From contig JAMWET010005499.1 in the NCBI GenBank assembly GCA_024036415.1, positions 124,001 to 188,000 on the forward strand: a DNA stretch of 64,000 nt, in the 5' to 3' direction. The notes beneath the pieces are model-generated. The model saw only the letters and a list, made by a program, of their open reading frames with translations. It was not told the DNA's origin and made no database searches. Within the stretch, counting starts at the first letter, position 1. Every line of letters starts with the position of its first letter. Below, in pieces: positions 45,140 through 57,600 of the stretch. The translations under genes were made by a program, and so were the position numbers. This stretch comes from Prochilodus magdalenae (Eukaryota > Chordata > Actinopteri > Characiformes > Prochilodontidae).

Positions 45140-46047
45140 TAGGGCTGCCCTCTAGAAGTCGACGATTTGAATCATCAGTCGGTGACCCTTTAAGTCGACT
45201 GACAACAGTGACCTTTTTTTTCCGTTAAACAGACTAAAGCTTACAAAAATGCACAAGAACTTTAAGAATGTAAAAAGACATTTTAATCATGATTAAAAGG
45301 GGAATAATAAATATATATTAAAGGTCTAGCTGGGCTGTGACGTATTCTTGCTAAAAAATTAAATCCACGTGACGGCGTGCGCTGGCGGTTCACCGCTGAA
45401 GGAAGCTAAAGCTGAGAAACACGAGGGGAGCGATGTCTCAGAGAAAGTCTGGAGGAGCTTCTGAAGAAGAGAACCCGAACAAATTAAACCGAATTCCGTC
45501 ATTCAGTCAGACATCCAACACTGCTCCACACGAGGGAGCTGACTATCGTTGCCGATAAACGAGAAATAATTATTATAGTGCGAGGTATATAATTAAACGG
45601 TTTCAGGTCTACTATCGTTCTTTTCATCTAAAAATAATTTAAATATGGACTAATCTGTTTTTTTTTTAGCAGTTCTTTATTTATGAGAGATGAAAGACGA
45701 AGGGTCCTCCTGCTGAAGAAGCTGTTAGGAGTGAAATTAAAAGACTACAAGCTATAAGGGCTAATGTTTAGCATAAATAAACTGCCACCCGACGCTATAT
45801 CCCGTAACTAAAGGCTCCAGTTCAGATCGATCATCATATGCCCCGCCTCTTTTAGATCATACATATGTTCATGTGACTCTGCTGACTTTCTAAATGAGGA
45901 GGACATCATATCTAAAACGTATGCAGATTGATTTACTGATTACTAGATAATGTACATGGAGAAAAAAACACGAACGAATAGTCGAATCGTCGACCAGGGC
46001 GGGCGAATCCGATTCGACTGACAAAATTCTGAGTCGGGTACAGCCTT
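45140..46047. mobile_element. hAT-like non-autonomous transposon, 908 bp, 8-bp TSD
   Basis: Flanked by the direct repeat gttgtcat (45132-45139 and 46048-46055), the 8-bp duplication typical of hAT elements. Ends are short imperfect inverted repeats: 'tagggctgccc' at the left and the complement of 'gggtacagcctt' at the right. Subterminal 'gtcgac'-bearing strings recur near both ends ('gaagtcgacgatttgaatc', 'gaatcgtcgaccagggc'). No transposase domain is visible. The interior holds a more GC-rich, promoter-like stretch (45365-45560) with a 41-codon frame. Confidence 0.88.
45433..45558 (+). CDS. small 41-codon ORF inside the hAT-like element
   Basis: ATG in a fair initiation context ('gggagcgatgtctc') opens a polar 41-residue frame starting MSQRKSGGASEEENPNK and closed by TAA. 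It is too short for any known transposase and shows no zinc-finger pair. It could be the 5' remnant of the autonomous element's transposase, a captured first exon, or chance. It sits in the GC-richer part of an otherwise AT-rich element. Confidence 0.2.
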   Translation: MSQRKSGGASEEENPNKLNRIPSFSQTSNTAPHEGADYRCR

Positions 46048-46192
46048 GTTGTCATGCATTACACATCCACAAGGCCTGGTGTCACTCCACCTCCACTACC
46101 GCAAAATTTGCAGGAACTGCGTGAGAATATTCAAGCTACATGGGATGACCATTAGGAACCTCTACAACTCCATACTGAGATGTCTGGTGGCC

Positions 46193-46535
46193 TTAATTTA
46201 AAAGTATGTTTTAATGTACTGGAAATTTACTTTAATACCAAGGCATAATAATTACAAGTCCATTTTACCTCAGTAATACTTCAGCATACTTAAAATAAGT
46301 ATACCAAGTTAGTATATATATAAGTATATTTTAACATATGTACTTTAACACCCTATATAAATCTAAGAGGTGTCTAAAAATAGTACAGTATAATTAGTCT
46401 ATTTAAGTATAGATTTAATTGCCTTAATGATTACATTTAGCATACTAAGTACATAGTATATGAACATAGCATAGAAAAAAAGTGCACTGAAGTATACTAA
46501 ATGTAAGTGCCCTTTTTTTTCTCCTGGGAGTAGGG
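46193..46535. mobile_element. AT-rich MITE-like repeat with AAGTATAC motifs
   Basis: Dense in 'aagtat', 'gtatac' and 'agtatact' strings on both strands ('acttaaaataagtatacc', 'tgaagtatactaaatgtaag'), as in a common teleost MITE. Exact ends are not definable. Truncates the 3' end of Tc1-A copy 11. Confidence 0.5.
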
Positions 46536-46689
46536 ACAGAGGAACCAATACACTACAGTCTACAACTGTAAAACTACAAAGGGCACCTTCATGGTAAATG
46601 GACAAAGGGTGTAGGCGGTTGGTCAGTGTAAATCCTGACTGCCTGTTTCACAAAGATCTTCAAGAGTGCTTGCACAAATATTAAAGGTT

Positions 46690-46925
46690 GAGATGCTGTG
46701 CAGAGCTTTTGTGAGGCAAAATAGCTCCCAAGGAAAACTTAATTTTTTTCAGATGACAGATTTCACATCATAAACATGAAAATGAAGGCTCGGTTGTGGT
46801 TTAGGGTGGTAAATTAAAGGGCTATATTTATTATATAGTGTTGTAGACATGGCAACTCCTAGCTCCCTTCACCACCACTATAAAGAAAAAAAGAAAGTTC
46901 TCTGCAAAGAACCTTTTCTGGTATG
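46690..46925 (+). repeat. dispersed repeat I, copy 2
   Basis: Partner of 30068-30330: 'tgtgaggcaaaatagctccc', 'tagtgttgtagacatggcaa' and 'cttcaccaccactataaag' in the same order. Confidence 0.65.
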
Positions 46926-48261
46926 GTAAGTTTTTACTTTTGGTCTCTGAGAGTGGTAAGAGTGGCATGGTAAGTTTTTTTACTGTAGCTCTGAGTGTTG
47001 CTTGAATGTACACCAAGCCTTTAAGTAGGCGGGTGGTAAGGATTATGACATCACCTTGTAACAGAAAAAACAACTGGGATTCAAACAAAGTGTTTCAGGC
47101 GGCTAAGAAATATGGTCATTGTGGGAAAAGGAAAGGGAAAAAATGTAAAATTATGATTGGTCCCCTTTAATTTGTCAGATGAGGAACAGTTCTGTATACA
47201 CTTATACACTTTACATTAAAATGGTATCAAAAACATTTAGTGCTTAGAGCCTAAGTAAACTAATTAGCTTATTTTTGCGGATCAATTTTGGCTTTTCTCT
47301 TGAAAGTTAGGAGTTTTAGTGAACCAAGCCAGAACTTTTCATAGCGGTAGTGATAGGAATCAGACATCCAAAGTGTTTCCTCACAGAACCTTACTACAAG
47401 AAATGGAATTCCCCACTGATTCCCTGACACCAGACTACAGGCAGAGTCTGGCTTGTGAGACTAATGAATCTAAACTAAAGATTTCTAAGATAGCTTGTAC
47501 GGCAAGGCTCAGTTTGTGTTACGGCTTTGGGATTTGTTCAGGTTTCTGGGACATGTCTAACAGCCACAATGGCGAGTGTTTCAATGTGGGAAGCTGTAGT
47601 TATTTAAACACCTATATATGTTTTCCATGACCATTCCAACAATCAGTGTGGTGATTACTTTAGTTAATGTAACTCTTGGAGTTGTTGACTCAGGTGAGTA
47701 GCGGACTGACTGAAACGGAATCCTGAACACACACACACACAGGCACACACACATACTATTGGGCTTCAGGGCCCCATATTGGGTTTCTTGCATCTGTTTG
47801 GAGGAGTGTGTGACCAGAGGAGGGGGTTGTCATATATGGACTGGAGCGGGAAGGGTCACACACACATAACCGCACAGCCGGCAAAAGTATTCTCAATGGC
47901 AAATGCAACAGTTTCTATTAATACCTCTGTCCATTGGCTTCAGATCTTCTTCTGTAGGTCTAACAGGACAAAAAATACAAATCTGTCTGTTACTGTTTTT
48001 TTATATTCTTTATTCCTCACGGTAGTGGTGTTCTAATGAGTAGTTCCAATGAATTTAGGCTATTTGCTTTTTAAGTGTTTGTTTGGTCAGTGCAATCCTG
48101 TTGAGTAAAACCTTCCCCATTCTTGCTCCTGTCCTCTTTTTGCATTTTACTTGTTTCACTCACCCTGGCCTACCTACTTATGTTTTACGGTTAACTACCA
48201 GCTGACATTGTTGTTGGCTTTCAGCATAAGGTACTATGCAATTTATTTGCCAAGAACTACA
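46926..48261. other. non-coding with short CA run
   Basis: Unique-looking DNA with a (CA)n of about 25 bp near 47729-47755. The 103-codon frame at 47319-47630 has no domain. Confidence 0.4.
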
Positions 48262-48450
48262 CAAGTTTCTGGATGTAGGCCACATCAGTGTTCAACCACT
48301 CTTGCATCAATGAATTGTGCAGTTGGGCCAGATTTGGTAGATGCCTTCCCTGGCACAATTCTGAGGAGAATTTCCTGTAGGCTGGGATTTTAGCTACTGC
48401 TGGTAGACCCACATGACCCGCTACTATCTTCACACTAGGGCCTTTGTTCT
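48262..48450 (-). mobile_element. Tc1-B copy 2, internal plus C-terminal fragment
   Basis: The minus-strand reading ends NLAQLHNSLMQEWLNTDVAY (48260s-48320), a Tc1-type C-terminal helix, preceded by the block around 'gccagggaaggcatctacc'. It matches 58300-58460. The N-terminal side ends inside the foldback arm at 48441. Confidence 0.85.
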
Positions 48451-48612
48451 TAGGCAAGAACAGAATCTATGCACACTTCAAAGCACAAAGGTGCAAACAG
48501 GTCTGCGGCTTAAGAACACGCGATGAATCTGACAGAGACTTTGCCACTGAACTGTTTATACCTTTGTGCTCTTGAGCATGCATAGATTCTGTTCTCACCT
48601 AAAAACAAAGGT
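48441..48612. repeat. foldback: inverted repeat with about 55-60-bp arms
   Basis: Left arm 48441-48500 ('aagaacagaatctatgcaca') and right arm 48553-48612 ('catgcatagattctgttctc') are near-perfect complements, with 'caaagcacaaagg' inside and 'cctttgtt' outside, around a loop of about 50 bp. Forms a long hairpin; MITE-like, no clear target duplication. Confidence 0.85.
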
Positions 48613-51350
48613 GTGATTTTGTGAATAGTGTAAATGAAGTGTTGCATTAACTTCATTCACTCATTCTCTATCTGCATATTGCTTTACTTGTTTTACTTTA
48701 CTTTTTACATTTGACTTTGGCCTACCTACTCATAGTCTATGGATAGCTACCGAATCTACATTGTTGTCGGTCATTTGTATAAGCTAACATGTAACTTAAC
48801 TGCTTAACTGAAGTGTGAATTATCCTTTACTAGCTGTTTTCTTTGATTTAGGGTAATTAGACAATAGGGAAACACCAGGTGTACATGAGTTAGTCAGTAA
48901 TCAGATTTCCCCCTTTTCTAACCAGTCAATAAATGTACAGAATAAAACACGAGGTAACTGTCATATATACCTTATATGGCACTTTTAGAGCACTTTAATT
49001 GAAACAATGAACATACATAATCTAGTATCCGCTAACTAACTCCACATAGCTCACTGTGGTAAAGGGTGAAGTAGGTTATGACGCGAGTAAGTTAGTTACA
49101 TTAACTGAAGTGTCGGTCAATTAGCATTCACTCAGCATTCACAAATCCCTTTCACTGTAAGACACGTGATCTACTATGGAATCCTGTACAGTACACTAGG
49201 AGCACTATTAATATGTGACCTAGGCCAGTAGAGTTACTACAGTGGAATATGCCAACAACCAAGTGAGGGCAACCACGTTAAAAATCTGTCTGCTAAATCT
49301 CTCTGCGGCATAACCACTTGTTACCTTTGTGTGACTAGAACAGGCACTTAAGCTAGCAACTAAGAATGCATGAATAGGTAGTATTCCCACACACTCCATT
49401 CTTTGTTTGGGAGTTTGTATGGACCCTCACTGTCAGTAAATCTAATTTTACCCATATACCATAGTTTAGCACCCCTCTGGAGTTGGTTAAGATACATCCC
49501 AGTCTCATTTGAGTCTCTTTTCGCATGAGCTCTTGGAGTGGATGTCACAATTTGTAGCACATAAACAAAGAACAAACGCCACCAAAATGGCAGAACGATC
49601 CCAAAATGCAGCACGACGTGATGCCGATTCCCAAGCCCCATAACTTAAACATAAATGCTCTTTGGATGGGAATACATCACAGAAGCCACTCCATGCCGTT
49701 CCCTGCAGTGACAGTCAAGATTTGTGGTTTGACTGATGGCATCCTGCAGTATATCAGGGATGGTTGGCCCTCAGTACTCAGCATGTGGGAATGTACACCA
49801 GCAACTTACACACTCGCTGTTTGGGTAAGAGTCTCCTGTGACAACATGCATTTTTTATCACATTCCTTTCATGCTTGGAATAACCCAGTAGAGCATCCCT
49901 GGTCACCCAGTCCCTAGGGACCTGGAGCATATAAAAAGTGAATATTATGCACTTCATTGCCTTAATCATGATACACACAGAGCCTGTGCTAACCAGTTGC
50001 TCATCATCATCATGTTACCCTGCTGGACAGCTAACACAAACAGGTTGCCTAACTTCGATGCCTAATGAAAACACACTCCCCCCAGCCTGTGTGTCTCTGA
50101 GAGACAGGCCTCCCTGTGGGAAATGCAACCTCGTTCACATGGAAATGGTGGATGCTACAAGACCTCAGCTTATTTGAAACTTGTTTTTTTGCCTTTATAA
50201 GGGCTGATTACACCTTGAAAGAGCATGTGTTTCAAGTCCAGACCGTATCCCGATATACCTCGGCCAGATCTCATTTACACTGTTCAGCGTGACCAGATAT
50301 GATCCGATCTTGGTTTCCCATACAAAAAAGCACAACAACACATGAACACTTGGCTTTCCTTCTTCTCCTGTTATGATATGAATCAGAAAGCACTTGCTTT
50401 TGGAATAACTTCAGCTTCACATGCCTTACATCTTGCATTTCTTTGTGTATCTGTGTTATATGGAGACAATGAAGGGACAAGCCACTAGAGGCCATGTGTT
50501 ACAGTGATTGTATCACTCGTGGAATCCCCTATATTGGTAATAATTATAATTCATAATTATCTCATTTAGCTAGAGTAGCTTTTGCTTACTGAAGTACCAC
50601 TGTGAGAACAATGCTAATTTGCATTAGCACCTCTGTGCTTCTTCCAGTCCTATTTAGTACCAAGTTAGCTGTGTTATTAATAAAAACAGTAATTATAAAA
50701 TTTCCTTATGAGCATCTTAACTTCAGCTGTCCACTAGTAAGAAGGCAGCTTGACTGAGGCTTGCTACTAAAGACATGTGTAATAAAGCACAAGTATTTGA
50801 CATTCAAGTGACATTCATTATTTCCATATAGCAGTTTAATTAGGCATAGGCATATCTATTAGCCTCTTCGTTAGCTGTTCCTAAGTTCTGAGATCAGTTT
50901 AAACAAAAGCAGGCTCTTCATCCAAACACTTGATGGTCAATGTAAGGAACATTACAGTTAAAGGTTTTTCTATTAATAGCACTACACCAACTGTTGCAAG
51001 GCGATCATAAGGATACATATTGAATATTAAACAATGACTTCAAAGGTGGAAGAAGCCGTAGACTTTATAACCGCTGGATAGTATTCAGAGTGGCTGTGTT
51101 TTGTTTTCACTGGGAGCACTTGGAAGCACATCAAGACTTGTTATTGGGCAATGCAATATCTGCCAAGTCATCTTATCTGTCTACATCTGTGTGTGCCTGT
51201 CTGTGGGTTTTCCTACTATGACCAGCTAGGCCAGTGCATTAAGGACATTTGCAACTTTCAGTGCACTCTTTGTGCATTATTGCATTATTACACCACAAAG
51301 CTACACAATTTGGTATAAAATAAAAGATGTTTTGACTGGATGTTTATGCT
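48613..51350. other. non-coding, nothing firm
   Basis: Long unique-looking stretch. 50215-50330 ('gaccagatatgatccgatct') recalls a teleost dispersed repeat, but no partner was confirmed. The 93- and 103-codon frames near 49360-49917 have no domain. Confidence 0.35.
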
Positions 51351-51485
51351 AGTGTTTCCTAACATGGTTCTCAGGGCTTCCCAGACAGTTCCCAATTTTG
51401 CTCCAATCCAACTCACAAGAGATGAATAAATGAAATATGTGGGCCATGCTGAGGGGGGCCCTGAGGACTAGGCTGGAAAACACTG
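51351..51485. repeat. dispersed repeat K fragment
   Basis: 'gtgtttcctaacatggttct' and 'gaggactaggctggaaaaca' look like the two ends of a short common teleost repeat; related fragment at 37165-37275. Confidence 0.4.
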
Positions 51486-51654
51486 GTCCATGAGGTTCTA
51501 TATTAATTGAGTCAGGTGGGTGCAATACCTTGATTCTCCACTAGTGCAAGTGACTCCAGCCCACTGAGGACTAGCATATTTAATATATATGTTTTTAATG
51601 TGGCTCTAGTCATGAAAATTAGAGAAAATTAGAGTCACATAAATAGAGAACTAA
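51486..51654. other. non-coding spacer
   Basis: Short AT-rich spacer with a direct repeat 'aaaattagaga'. Confidence 0.4.
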
Positions 51655-52272
51655 CCGACAAGAATGAAACTTGATTGTGGACATTCAGCAAGCAGTCCTC
51701 CTTGAGTCATCCTGCCAGAGCCATTGGCAGACGGCTTCACAACACAAGACTACATGCATGCAGACTGTTGCCATGGCTGCTCATAACACTATATTAATGT
51801 CACCAAACCACAATGGTATCATGCCAGACTGTCCTATAGCGACTCAGAACGGCAGCAGGTCATCTTTAGTGACGAGTCCCACTTTTGACTTGGTGAAGAC
51901 GACCCATGAATCAGTGTGTGGAGGCACCATGGTCAGCACCAAGGTGAATGATTTGTTGTCATGCTCACATGCCCAGAAGGCCTGGTATCACTCCACCTCC
52001 ACTCCTACAGCACAATCTGCAGGAAATGTGTGAGAATATTCAAGCTGGATAGCTGGGTTGTGGTGGATTATCGCATGACACCATTAGGAACCTGTACAAC
52101 ACCACGCCGAGACATCTGGCAGCCTGACGCCATACTAAGAGAAGCTACTTCTACATGTGTAGCTCAATAAGTATTGCCCATATCAGCCTAAATTTATCAT
52201 CACCTATTGTTCCTGGTAACCTGTATCTTCCTTCCCAATAGCCTTGCAATCCAACACTTCCTTCTGATGATG
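51655..52272 (+). mobile_element. Tc1-A copy 12, leader deleted
   Basis: Begins 'cgacaagaatgaaacttg' and jumps straight to 'attgtggacattcagcaagc', skipping the leader segment. Then follow the SDESHF-type catalytic-Asp motif (about 51865-51890), DDP-ESVCGGTMVSTK, the shared junction, the C-terminal block, 'tgttcctggtaacctgtatc' and an eroded terminus 'cttccttctgatgatgac'. Confidence 0.87.
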
Positions 52273-53850
52273 ACTCTATTTCTTCATAGAACAGTACATA
52301 GCAACATGAGCAATAAAGCCATAAACACATCTCCAGTGAAGTAGAGATCTTCACATTGCCTTACTGACTGATTCCTTGACTGTGTTTAAATGAAAATGCC
52401 AGACTTGAGGTAATGAGGAGGAATTTTAGTCTGTTTTATACACAAGTACTGTATATGCAATTATTCTATCATAACTGTTGACTCCTAAATGTATTAATTT
52501 ATACACACTGCAACATGACTGCAGTTTTATGCTTGGTCCAACTTCCTTATCGTCTAAGTATCTCACCACAGCCGGCTGTAAATAGCCTTGTATACATTTT
52601 TATTTTAACTGCAACATGACTTATTACATGACTCCAGATCTTTATTATTCTTGACTTGGAGCCAGGAGGTCCACACACAGCGGTAAAGTAAGCCACTGCC
52701 ACTCCTTCCAGAGCTAGCTAGCTCCTGCACTAGCTGGAGCCCATGGGTCAGCTTTATTTCAGTACCTTTAGTCCCAGTGGAAGAAATGTCAGGCATTTCA
52801 CTAGTGGGGGAAGGGGTGTGGGGGGTATATTTATGTGCATGATGTGCCCTGCGTATTTTTGGGTCTGTGTGAGAAGAAGGGAGGAGATTGAAGGTGTTCC
52901 TTTCAGGGGTATAAGGGAGAGCATGCACTGGGGGGATATAATCTAAAGGAATGGGAATAATCAGGAAAGGAGATAGTTAAAGCAGTGGGAGAGAGAGTGG
53001 TAGATAGAGGGAGAAGTGGAAAAGGAGTAGGGTTCTTTGAGATTAATCCTGCTCCATTGCATCACTGCGTGCCAGTGCTGCCAACTGGAGCACCCGGTGA
53101 ACCGGTAGCTATTCTGAGAAGACTCCAATGCTCTGTCTCATGACTGCTGCAAAACACAGTCAGGGTCACGCAGCACAACCAGGATTTGAGTATGACCTCA
53201 TCATCATGGACACCACAAAACATATGCATCTGTGCATCTTAATCTATATAAACAGAAATGCTCTGCTCACAGCTGTACACTTTTGAAGTAACTGTTGGAA
53301 AGCGGGACATGGTTTACAGAACTTCGAAGTAAAAAAACTACATTACCAACAGGATGGAGCCAATTTGTGTCTACAGGCTATGGAGCTGTTGAAGCAGTTA
53401 AAGCTCCACGCCTCCCACAACCCCACAGCACACAACACCACCCCCATCCCACCCCACCCCACCCCACCCCCAGGTTTCCACTGTGTAATGGTTCATCCCA
53501 GATGCCTCCAAGCTCAGAGAAGTTGAAGCAGCTTCTGGCTGTGGTTAACATAAGGTTTCCTTTTGGTACAATGTTAACTCCCAGTTGTGGATGAAACTTT
53601 TTACTGTTGTGCATGAAAGAGGTTTATCAAAAAAATCTCATGAGGCCATGAGGATATATCATTGAATGATAGATAATTGATGATGGGATTGGAAATTGCA
53701 GTTTTTCAGCTTATTCATTTCCCTTTTACGCACTGAAATTTCTCCAGATCTCTTAAATTTTTGATTATTTTATGCACCATGCAGGGTAAAATATCCTATA
53801 TGTATATAGCATCAGGACTGGATGCATATTTACCAATGAAATGAAGTTGA
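52273..53850. other. non-coding with CACCC run
   Basis: Contains a (CACCC)n run at about 53441-53470. 52980-53030 is GA-rich. The 107-codon minus frame (52605-52928) and the 99-codon plus frame (53295-53594) have no domain; the latter crosses the CACCC run. Confidence 0.35.
53441..53471. repeat. (CACCC)n, G-rich on the minus strand
   Basis: About six consecutive 'accccacccc' units, giving repeated GGGG runs on the complementary strand, a possible G-quadruplex. Confidence 0.85.
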
Positions 53851-53989
53851 CTAGATCAAAGAACAGTTGCACTTAAAATGAAGTGTCCATTTGCAGTGAA
53901 ATTGGGAAGATAAAGGAAGATAAAGGTTACCAGGAACAAGAAATGAATAAATTTAGACTGATATAATCAATATTTATTGAGCTACACAT
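53851..53989 (-). mobile_element. Tc1-A copy 13, 3'-terminal fragment
   Basis: Only the 3' end: 'agatcaaagaacagttgcac' (eroded terminus), 'ggttaccaggaacaagaaat' and 'atatttattgagctacac'. Includes a short 'gaagataaag' duplication. Confidence 0.8.
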
Positions 53990-54019
53990 TAACTTAACTA
54001 GAGGTTTTTAGTGGTGAAC

Positions 54020-54624
54020 CTGATTTATGCTTACAAAGCAGAGAAAGGCTACAAGAACAGTTCAAAATGTTTCCAGCTCACATCTTCCAACTAGCTGAAA
54101 TGTCATTAGGAGGTGGCAGTTAAAGGGGATCTTTGGAAGTCAGTGCAAAATTAGGAAAACAAAGAAATCTCTCAGATGGAACTACTACTATGCTGGCAAA
54201 GGAAACCACCATATGACAGCGTAATGCCTGCAGAAAGGTTTAGCTGACGCAGGAGTAAAAGCTCACATGAATTGAAAAAGAAACTCTTTGGCCACAATCA
54301 CCAAAAAGTACATTTGGAAAAAATCGGCTACTATTAAGCAATTGGGCTGGATCTGTTATGCTTTTAGATTGTGTGGCAGCCAGTGGCAAAGAAAACATTG
54401 CCTGGGTGGATGACAGAATGTGCTCCACTAAATACCAGCATATTGTGGAAGCAAGTGTGACCGAGTCAGTCAAACTGAAGCTGACACGGGCTAAATGTAC
54501 CTCAAACTCCACAAGAAACTACCACCACAGTCCTCTGACATAAACATCATCAGTTTGTGGGTAGATCTTATACACGGGCGCAGGCAAGATAGTTCACGAA
54601 TATTACAGAACTGGAGGAGAAAGA
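54020..54624 (+). mobile_element. Tc1-D, heavily deleted Tc1-like element
   Basis: A different Tc1 family with strings typical of teleost Tc1 transposases: 'ctttggccacaatcaccaaa' (FGHNH-type), 'ggctggatctgttatgcttt' (GGSVML-type), 'gtgtggcagccagtggcaaa', 'ctccactaaataccagcata', and the C-terminal 'ataaacatcatcagtttgtg' to 'attacagaactggaggag'. The segment with the second catalytic Asp, between 'gacacgggctaaatg' and 'ctcaaactccac', is deleted. A 61-codon frame (54358-54543) preserves part. Termini not found. Confidence 0.85.
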
Positions 54625-57600
54625 TAAAAAGATAATGTATTGCCTGCCAAATGGGCAGGTTTGTTACTAAGCACTGAATTAGTAAGGTATCCAAATGTGA
54701 CAATACAGTATTTTAAATATAATACCATAATTCTAATATAAATATAAATACTGATAAATACTTGGTTTACTGAGGCTGTATTCCCTTCTTTTAGGGTATC
54801 CAGACTAGGGGTGCATAGATAGAGTATGAGCATGAACATTTTAGTACCTATATCATAATGAATTACTTTGAATGAAAATGTAGTGTAGTGTGTAGTGTGT
54901 AGTGTAAACAAGTGCACCGTACCTTAACAGGTACATTACCTGCATTAGCTTGGATCAGGTGCTGCGGTGAAGAACAGCAGGTTTTCTCCGGGTCAGAACA
55001 CTCTGCGAGTAAAGGGATTTAGTAGTTTTAACCACCACTGCTCATCTGCCTTAATAGCTGTCTCTGAACCATCCCTGGCAGTAGGGACCACATCCGAGGC
55101 CATTACATCTAACGTGGCTAACGCATCTAAAGAGCTCACGATTCGTGATGTTCAAATCTGCTTCGGTTGGATGGTTGAGCTGTAGTTGATTGTACTCAGT
55201 GCTCAACAAACACTGTGCGACTTCAGAAATCACCTTCTTTGCCGACTTCCAAGAAACACATGCTAGCTCCAACACGCAGCTCCGTCTACAGACAGGTTTA
55301 AAAAAGTTTTTTCATTCAAAACAACACGAAGCACGCCCAACTACTGAGCAGCACTACAGCCTATTGTACGCAACCGTTTAAATACCACTGTCTTAATGCT
55401 TATACCTTCCTGTTATATACTCACTGAAGGCGCTGTATATACACTTTAGCAGGAAATTGCGATTTTTTTAATTCCGCTTTGCGTTATTGGGGAAGCGGGG
55501 GAGATTTTAAATGGGACTAAACTCACCCAGTGTATCGCTGGCCCTACCAAGGCACACTGTTCAAAATGACCTTTGTATCTAACTGCCACCACGTCAGCAG
55601 CTGTCTGAGTGAGCAGACCCCTGTTCACTGCCAGTCCGAGTCATTTGATCATCAAAGCCGCAATGTACATTTGGCTTATGTCACATGAGTAATGGTATGT
55701 TAGTATCATTTTTATATATATATATATATATACATTAACACTTGCAGAAAAAATATTTTGAAACACAGCCAAGGAACCAAGGTTGTGTAACTCCGTTCCT
55801 TACTTTCATCATTCTGATGTCTATATCATGTAGCAATATGTAGATGCAACGCTGTAAAGCAATGTACTAAAACTGGCCGAAAATGTCAAAAGTGTTGCAT
55901 CCTGGCTTCAATATGCATAATTGTATTAATAAAACAGCATATATTCAATAAAATGTGTGTGAGGATTCTCAGACTGTAATTGGTTGTAAAAGCACAGTGT
56001 AGTGTAGATAATGGTCAACTAGTCTTTTTCATTCTTCCATGCTAATCATGTTGAGAGCTGGTCACCTATGGTCTGCAAACATTTACAGACCCCCATGACA
56101 CAAAAACATTCATTTGTGGCTGAATCATGGACAGGTCAGTTCTGCAATAGAAGAGCTCTGATGTTTAAGGATATTACATACAGATGAGGATCACTTTACG
56201 AACCCCAGTGACTTCATTGCACACACCAGCTTGTCAAGCAGCCTCTCCTAACTACTGAATTCCATCAAGGAGCATTGTGGTGATCCTTGTTAAGATTCAA
56301 GCATTTGCCACAGCTCCTCCCCAGCACACACACACAGCCCGTCAAGTAGCCTCACACACACACACAGACTCACTTACTCACATACAGCCCCTGGCTAAAC
56401 TCTAAATTAAAGACCTAATGTACAATCCTCCTGTGACGCTCACAGCTAATGAAATCGAGAAGCTAAGCCCCTGAGCAGTGGACACAGGAGAGGAGGACAC
56501 CTGACTCCCTTTGTGCGGGTTTGCTGTCTGCCTCTCATAACTACGTGCTATAGTTCTGCAGTAAATGCGATACTTGCGGTATGTTATGTGCTGGTCAAAG
56601 GGTCCATATCCCTCACCTTTCTTATATATTTAACACTGGTGTGGACTCAACACAGTTCTAATTCACTTCATTCACTCACCTTATCCAATCTGTCGACTTC
56701 TGTTCTGATTGGATGACCTATGCTGTGCCTTTTTCAAAAAGCTATCTGAACATTAATAGGTGGTGCTAAGTGGCTACACACCAAATAGACTAATATCTAA
56801 AAACAGAAATCAAAACAGAAGGCTTTACAGCTTAGTTGTCATGTATGGACATTAATTACAGGGGAGTGAATATTTTAATCTTACATTATTGTTATTAATC
56901 TCACAATGTTTCACGCTATAGCTTGGTAAAAATGAGTGATAATATCAGAAATATGCTGTTTTTTAGTCAGTAATAATAATAATATAACAATAATAATAAT
57001 AATAATAATAACAGCAATAATAACTTTATTTATATAGAACTTTTCATGCATAGAAGCACAACTCAAAGTTCTTCACAATGGAATTATATAAAACATCAAA
57101 TCCATACACATAAATCTGTAAATAGCTAAATAAAAACAACAGAAAGAAATGTATTGATTAATTAGAATGATAAACATAATAACAAATTAAGAAAACAAAG
57201 CATAAAATAGAATGAAGACAGAATGAGAATGACAAATAAGAGCAATATAATGAACAAAATAACGTTTTATAACAAAAACAGGAACAGAAATCGAGCCATA
57301 ACCACCTTGTTACTAACACAATGCTGCTTCACCTATAGTCTTTTTGGGCGTCATCCTCGGAGCATTCAGTAAAGCAGCTCCTGATGATCCTGCATTGCAC
57401 AATGTGTAGGTTGCCATCACTACTCCTGTTTCCTGCGCAGGGGGGTTCTGCCAGCTTGAACCATTATATCCTTCAGAGAGGTTCTGCAGGCTTGCCTATA
57501 AATAGTCCAATTAGAGCTGTTTTTCTGCCACCGGCATGTAGTTTCCTCAACAGGTTTAATCACGTCAGACTAGACGTTAGCGTTAGGAGGGCGGTCTGGA

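Larger units (their letters stand above)
44818..46192 (+). mobile_element. Tc1-A copy 11, interrupted by a hAT-like element
   Basis: Left part 44818-45139: terminus 'cactcttcgtcaaaagaat' after TA, the leader, 'gatgccctccatgagtcatc', and the DDQ-type region to 'gatttgttgtcat'. Right part 46056-46192: 'gcattacacatccacaaggc', the shared deletion junction, and the C-terminal block to 'gagatgtctggtggcc'. The intact copies show these two parts as contiguous, so the 908 bp between them arrived later. The 3' end is cut off by the AT-rich element at 46193. Confidence 0.9.
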
